The notes below the pieces were generated by a model. That model was not told where the DNA came from, made no database searches, and saw only the letters and a list, made by a program, of their open reading frames with translations. The position numbers were made by a program, and so were the translations under genes. 64,000 nucleotides of DNA from Lysobacter arenosi. GTDB taxonomy: Bacteria; Pseudomonadota; Gammaproteobacteria; Xanthomonadales; Xanthomonadaceae. Below, one piece after another: positions 60,014 through 64,000 of this stretch (positions are counted from its first letter, which is position 1; the number at the start of each line of letters is the position of its first letter). The DNA is taken from positions 2,790,001 to 2,854,000 of the forward strand of contig NZ_CP071517.1 in NCBI RefSeq assembly GCF_016613475.2, read 5' to 3'.

Positions 60014-62374
60014 CTAGCTCTTCTTCGCCCGCGCAAACGCCGCCGCCAGCGCGTTGTTCGCCGGTGCCGGAGCCTGCTTCGGCATCGGCGCACCACGGCC
60101 GCCATCACGGCCGCCGCCACGGTTCTGGTTCGGCCTCGCATCGCGATCCTCGCGCGGACCACGCGGTGCCGGAGCGCTGTCGTCCAGGCGGCGCGTCAGT
60201 GCGATGCGCTTGCGGGCGACATCGACCTCCAGCACCTTGACCTTGACGATGTCGCCGGCCTTCACGACTTCGCGCGGATCCTTGACGTACTTGTCCGACA
60301 GCGCCGAGATGTGGATCAGGCCGTCCTGGTGCACGCCGATGTCGACGAACGCGCCGAACGCGGCGACGTTGCTGACCACGCCTTCCAGGATCATGCCTTC
60401 GCGCAGGTCCTTGATGTCCTCCACGCCGTCGGCGAAACGCGCGGCCTTGAACTCGGGGCGCGGGTCGCGGCCGGGCTTTTCGAGTTCCTTGAGGATGTCG
60501 CGCACGGTCGGCACGCCGAAGCGTTCGTCGGTGAACTGCTCGGGCTTGAGGCCGCGCAGCAGCGAGGCATCGCCGATCACCTGCTTCACTTCACGACCGC
60601 ACTGCTTGAGGATGCGCTCGACCACCGGATAGGCCTCCGGGTGCACCGACGATGCGTCCAGCGGCTGGTCGCCGTCGCTGATGCGCAGGAAGCCGGCGCA
60701 CTGTTCGAACGTCTTGTCGCCCAGGCGCGGCACTTTCAGCAGTTCCTTGCGGCTCTTGAACGCGCCGTTGCTGTCGCGGTAGACGACGATGTTCTCGGCC
60801 ACCGTCGACGACAGGCCGGACACGCGCGTCAGCAGCGCCGCCGAGGCGGTGTTGACGTCGACGCCGACGGCGTTCACGCAGTCCTCCACGCGCGCATCGA
60901 GCGTGCGCGCCAGGCGGAACTGGTCGACGTCGTGCTGGTACTGGCCCACGCCAATGGCCTTGGGCTCGATCTTGACCAGCTCTGCCAGCGGATCCTGCAG
61001 GCGTCGTGCGATCGACACCGCGCCACGGATCGACACGTCGAGGTTGGGGAATTCCTTGGCGGCGAACTCGGAGGCCGAGTACACCGACGCACCGGCTTCG
61101 CTGACCACGATCTTCTGCATCGACAGCGTCGGCACGAGCTTGATCAGGTCACCGGCGAGCTTGTCGGTCTCGCGCGAGGCGGTGCCGTTGCCGATCGCGA
61201 TCAGTTCGACCTGGTGCTTGACGCACAGCTGGCGCAGCAACGCCAGCGACTGGTCCCACTGGCGCTTCGGCTCGTGCGGGTAGATCGTCGCGTGGTCGAC
61301 GAACTTGCCGGTGCGGTCGACCACGGCGACCTTGACGCCGGTACGCAGGCCCGGATCGAGGCCAAGCACGGCCTTGGCACCGGCCGGCGCGGCCAGCATC
61401 AGGTCCTTGAGGTTGTCGCCGAAGACGTCGATGGCCTCGACTTCGGCCTTCTCGCGCGCCTGCGCGAACAGGTCGAGCAGCAGGTGCAGGTGCAGCTTGG
61501 CCTTCCAGGTCAGGCGGCAGCAATCGAGCAGCCACTTGTCGGCCGGACGGCCCTGCGCCTTGATGCCGGCGTGCACGGCGACGCGGCCTTCGGCCAGCAG
61601 GTGGCCGGCCGCGGCATCGGTGCCCGGGTCGAGGTCGAGGAACAGGAACTCTTCGCGACGGCCACGGAACAGCGCGAGCAGACGGTGCGAGGGAATCTTC
61701 GCCAGCGGTTCGGCATGGTCGAAGTAGTCGCGGAACTTCTCGCCGGCCAGCTCCTTGCCTTCGGCGACCTTGGCGCGGATCACGCCGACTTCGTGCAGCC
61801 AGCCGCGCAATTCGCCGACCAGTGCCGCGTCTTCGCCCCAGCGCTCCATCAGGATCGCGCGGGCGCCGTCGAGCGCGGCCTTGACGTCGGCCACGCCCTT
61901 CTCGGCATCGACGAAACCGGCGGCGAACTCTTCCGGCACCTGCATCGGATCGGCCAACAGGCCATCGGCGAGCGGCTCCAGACCGGCTTCGCGCGCGATC
62001 TGCGCCTTGGTGCGGCGCTTGGGCTTGTACGGCAGGTAGAGGTCTTCCAGGCGCGACTTGCTGTCGGCTGCCTCGATCTCGCCGCGCAGTTCGTCGCTGA
62101 GCTTGCCCTGTTCCTCGATGCTGGCCAGCACCGCGGCGCGGCGGTCCTCGAGTTCGCGCAGGTAGGTCAGGCGCGTCTCAAGGTTGCGCAGCTGGGTGTC
62201 GTCGAGGCCGCCGGTGACTTCCTTGCGGTAGCGCGCGATGAACGGCACGGTCGCGCCTTCGTCGAGCAGGGCGATGGCGGACTGGGCCTGTTGCGTCTGG
62301 GCGCCGATTTCCTCGGCAATCAGGCGGGCGATCTTGCCCGCGACCTGGGCGGCGACTTGCTTGAGATCCTGCAT
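60014..62374 (-). CDS. tex: Tex-family RNA-binding transcription accessory protein
   Basis: A 786-residue protein: N-terminal helical domain ([24 protein letters not shown]), a YqgF-like RNase H fold ([17 protein letters not shown]), helix-hairpin-helix motifs ([19 protein letters not shown]) and a C-terminal S1 RNA-binding domain ([21 protein letters not shown]). It ends in an Arg/Gly-rich, Pro/Ala-rich tail. Tex proteins act in RNA polymerase or ribosome-related nucleic-acid handling and stress survival. ATG 62374 gives the standard length; the frame upstream of it is not needed. Confidence 0.96.
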   Translation of the reverse strand: MQDLKQVAAQVAGKIARLIAEEIGAQTQQAQSAIALLDEGATVPFIARYRKEVTGGLDDTQLRNLETRLTYLRELEDRRAAVLASIEEQGKLSDELRGEIEAADSKSRLEDLYLPYKPKRRTKAQIAREAGLEPLADGLLADPMQVPEEFAAGFVDAEKGVADVKAALDGARAILMERWGEDAALVGELRGWLHEVGVIRAKVAEGKELAGEKFRDYFDHAEPLAKIPSHRLLALFRGRREEFLFLDLDPGTDAAAGHLLAEGRVAVHAGIKAQGRPADKWLLDCCRLTWKAKLHLHLLLDLFAQAREKAEVEAIDVFGDNLKDLMLAAPAGAKAVLGLDPGLRTGVKVAVVDRTGKFVDHATIYPHEPKRQWDQSLALLRQLCVKHQVELIAIGNGTASRETDKLAGDLIKLVPTLSMQKIVVSEAGASVYSASEFAAKEFPNLDVSIRGAVSIARRLQDPLAELVKIEPKAIGVGQYQHDVDQFRLARTLDARVEDCVNAVGVDVNTASAALLTRVSGLSSTVAENIVVYRDSNGAFKSRKELLKVPRLGDKTFEQCAGFLRISDGDQPLDASSVHPEAYPVVERILKQCGREVKQVIGDASLLRGLKPEQFTDERFGVPTVRDILKELEKPGRDPRPEFKAARFADGVEDIKDLREGMILEGVVSNVAAFGAFVDIGVHQDGLIHISALSDKYVKDPREVVKAGDIVKVKVLEVDVARKRIALTRRLDDSAPAPRGPREDRDARPNQNRGGGRDGGRGAPMPKQAPAPANNALAAAFARAKKS

Positions 62375-62526
62375 TGCATCCAATCGTGAAATCCCGGAGT
62401 ACCGGGGAGACGGCGATTGTCGCAATGCGGGCGCTGGCGCGTAACCCGTTGACACGACGGCGCTGGAGTGCGTGCGCCCTCCCTGCCCTGTTCAGATGCA
62501 CTGGGTCGCCATGGCATGATCCGCGC

Positions 62527-63255
62527 ATGCGCCGACTGACCCTTGCCTGGCTATGCACGTCGACCTTGCTGCTTGCCGGTTTCGCGTCCGCCGCGACGCC
62601 GGAGCGGGCACTGGTGTTCACCAAGACCACCGGGTGGCGGCATACGTCGATCCCGACCGCCGTGGCCACGCTGCAGCAGCTGGCGGGCGCACAAGGCCTT
62701 GCCGTCGACCACAGCGAGAACGCGGCGGACTTCAACGCCGCCAATCTGGCGCGCTACAAGGTGGTCGTGTTCGCCAGCACCACCGGCGACATCCTCGATT
62801 CGGAACAGAAGCAGGCACTGCAGGCCTTCATGCGCGCTGGCGGCGGATTCGTCGGCGTGCACTCGGCCGCGGATACCGAGCACGACTGGCCCTGGTATGG
62901 GCAGCTGGTCGGTGCGTGGTTCAAGTCGCACCCGAAAGGCCTGCAGGCCACGCAGGTGCGGCCGGAGCTGGCTGGCAAACGCAACGGCAAGCCCTGGCCG
63001 ATCACCGACGAGATCTACAACTACGACCGAAATCCGCGCGAGCAGGTGCGGGTGATCGCCACGGTTGACGAGTCGTTGTACGAGGGCGGCACCATGGGTG
63101 CGGACCATCCGATCAGCTGGTGTCATGCCTTCGAAGGCGGGCGCAGCTGGTATACGGGATTGGGTCACGACGAGGCCGTGTACTCCGATCAGAACTTCCT
63201 GCAGCAGCTTCGGGCCGGTCTGCGTTACGCGACCGGCAAATCAGACGACTGCTGA
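62527..63255 (+). CDS. Secreted ThuA-domain (trehalose-utilisation-like) protein
   Basis: A 242-residue protein with a signal peptide (about 1-22, ending GFASA) and a ThuA domain. LVFTKTTGWRHTSIPTAV, RYKVVVFASTTGDIL, RAGGGFVGVHSAADTEHDW and DHPISWCHAFEGGRSWYTGLGH are typical. ThuA domains have a glutamine-amidotransferase-like fold and occur with sugar metabolism; here it is exported and its substrate unknown. CATGAT ends 6 bases before ATG 62527 and no Shine-Dalgarno is seen. Confidence 0.9.
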   Translation: MRRLTLAWLCTSTLLLAGFASAATPERALVFTKTTGWRHTSIPTAVATLQQLAGAQGLAVDHSENAADFNAANLARYKVVVFASTTGDILDSEQKQALQAFMRAGGGFVGVHSAADTEHDWPWYGQLVGAWFKSHPKGLQATQVRPELAGKRNGKPWPITDEIYNYDRNPREQVRVIATVDESLYEGGTMGADHPISWCHAFEGGRSWYTGLGHDEAVYSDQNFLQQLRAGLRYATGKSDDC

Positions 63256-63312
63256 TCCGCTCCGCGTTCGGTAACGAACGCGGTAATTGCGGGCCAGGGC
63301 GAACTTGCGTGG

Positions 63313-64000
63313 CTAGCGGACCGACACCGCCCGCGACAGGTCCTGGATCGTCACCGACTGTCCGGCCTCGACGCGCTCGCCACCGCGCACGATCAGGCGA
63401 TCGCCGGCTTTGACGTTGCCGCTGACCTCGACCAGGTCGCCGACTTCGGTCCCGGTCTTCACCGGCAGTCGCTCGGCCTTGTTGTCGCCGCCGACGCGCA
63501 GGACGAAGTCACCTTCGCGACGCAGGATCACCGCGTCGCGCGGAACCGCCACGACCGCGCGCTTGGCCGCGCTCGGCATGCCGACTTCCACCGCGGTGCC
63601 GACCGGGAACTCGCTCGCATCCATCCGGATGCGCAGCTCCAGCTGGCGTGAGGCTTCATCGCCGACCGGAACCAGCGCGCTCACCGGATGACCGCGTTCG
63701 CTGTCGCCCACGCGCACCTGCACCGGCGTGCCGACGGCGAGATGGCGGGCAAGGTCGACCGGGGCGCGCACGCGAACTTCCTGCTCGGCCGTGTCGACCA
63801 CGCGCGCAACCGCGTCGCCGGTGTTGACGAACTCGCCAAGCTCCACTTCGCGCTCGGCGACGACACCGTCGAACGGCGCGCGCACCAGCATCTGCGTGCG
63901 CTGGTGGCGGGTCTGCTCGAGCAGCGCCTGGGCACGGGCGCGTTCCTGCACCAGCATTTCGCGGTCGGCCTGCAGCTGTTCGTGCTGGGCGCGGGCGATG
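63313..64000 (-). CDS. RND efflux periplasmic adaptor subunit (5'-partial)
   Basis: The frame is open to the right edge, so the N-terminus is missing. The visible part has a coiled-coil hairpin (ERARAQALLEQTRHQRTQ), a lipoyl-like half (VRAPFDGVVAEREVELGEFVNTGD), a beta-barrel domain and a membrane-proximal domain, ending in DLSRAVSVR. This is the membrane fusion protein of an RND pump, linking the inner-membrane transporter to the outer-membrane channel. The rest of the pump operon is not in the window, so substrate is open. Confidence 0.92.
   Translation of the reverse strand, partial: IARAQHEQLQADREMLVQERARAQALLEQTRHQRTQMLVRAPFDGVVAEREVELGEFVNTGDAVARVVDTAEQEVRVRAPVDLARHLAVGTPVQVRVGDSERGHPVSALVPVGDEASRQLELRIRMDASEFPVGTAVEVGMPSAAKRAVVAVPRDAVILRREGDFVLRVGGDNKAERLPVKTGTEVGDLVEVSGNVKAGDRLIVRGGERVEAGQSVTIQDLSRAVSVR

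Overview
The window comes from the chromosome of a GC-rich gammaproteobacterium, almost certainly a Lysobacteraceae/Xanthomonadaceae member (Lysobacter, Luteimonas or a relative). The evidence is the xanthomonadin-type pigment genes (an ACP with a COG4648 membrane protein, a flavin halogenase-like enzyme, a XanB2-type chorismatase, a 3-hydroxybenzoate-type AMP ligase and a phosphopantetheinyl transferase), a large TonB-dependent receptor, a DcaP-type porin, an SSF-type sensor kinase next to acs, and short dispersed palindromes of the kind common in this family. Gene density is high and core-genome in character. I see no tRNA, rRNA, insertion sequence, prophage or CRISPR array.

Layout. 1-2.4 kb: 3' part of a hybrid histidine kinase whose C-terminal Hpt region is cut by an in-frame TAG. 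2.4-5.9 kb: pigment block, with ACP and COG4648 protein on minus, halogenase-like enzyme and chorismatase on plus. 6.0-9.0 kb: small membrane protein, trimeric autotransporter adhesin, and an OmpR-type regulator with a degenerate receiver. 9.3-14.8 kb: sulfate uptake operon (OprP-like porin, sbp, cysT, cysW, cysA). 14.8-19.3 kb: hemB, a PD40 propeller protein, aroE, a YkgJ-type cysteine protein, an alpha/beta hydrolase and a small membrane protein. 19.4-26.8 kb: seven-gene MoxR operon on minus. 26.9-31.3 kb: gamma-carbonic anhydrase, aldehyde dehydrogenase, threonine aldolase, exonuclease III, GlsB-type protein.

31.4-36.5 kb: a divergent AMP ligase/PPTase pair followed by rsmG, parA, parB, which suggests proximity to the replication origin. 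36.7-38.8 kb: sugar epimerase, DPM1-like glycosyltransferase and LAB_N membrane protein in one operon, likely an envelope-glycan module. 38.9-41.4 kb: DUF885 peptidase-like protein and rpmB-rpmG. 41.6-45.6 kb: AraC regulator followed by a TonB-dependent receptor. 45.7-60 kb: cardiolipin synthase, a very large SSF-histidine kinase-receiver fusion, a PQQ-type dehydrogenase, a VOC protein, an AraC regulator, a LuxR-type response regulator, acs, a DcaP-like porin and an MHS-family transporter. The kinase, LuxR regulator and acs resemble the CrbS/CrbR (MxtR/ErdR) acetate system; the divergent porin and transporter would complete a scavenging route from outer membrane to acetyl-CoA. 60-64 kb: tex, a ThuA-domain protein and the end of an RND adaptor gene that runs off the window.

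The observations most worth checking are the split pigment pathway, the complete-looking acetate sensing and uptake locus, the extra periplasmic domain in its transporter, the phosphate-type porin in a sulfate operon, the non-phosphorylatable-looking regulator beside the adhesin, and the interrupted Hpt domain.
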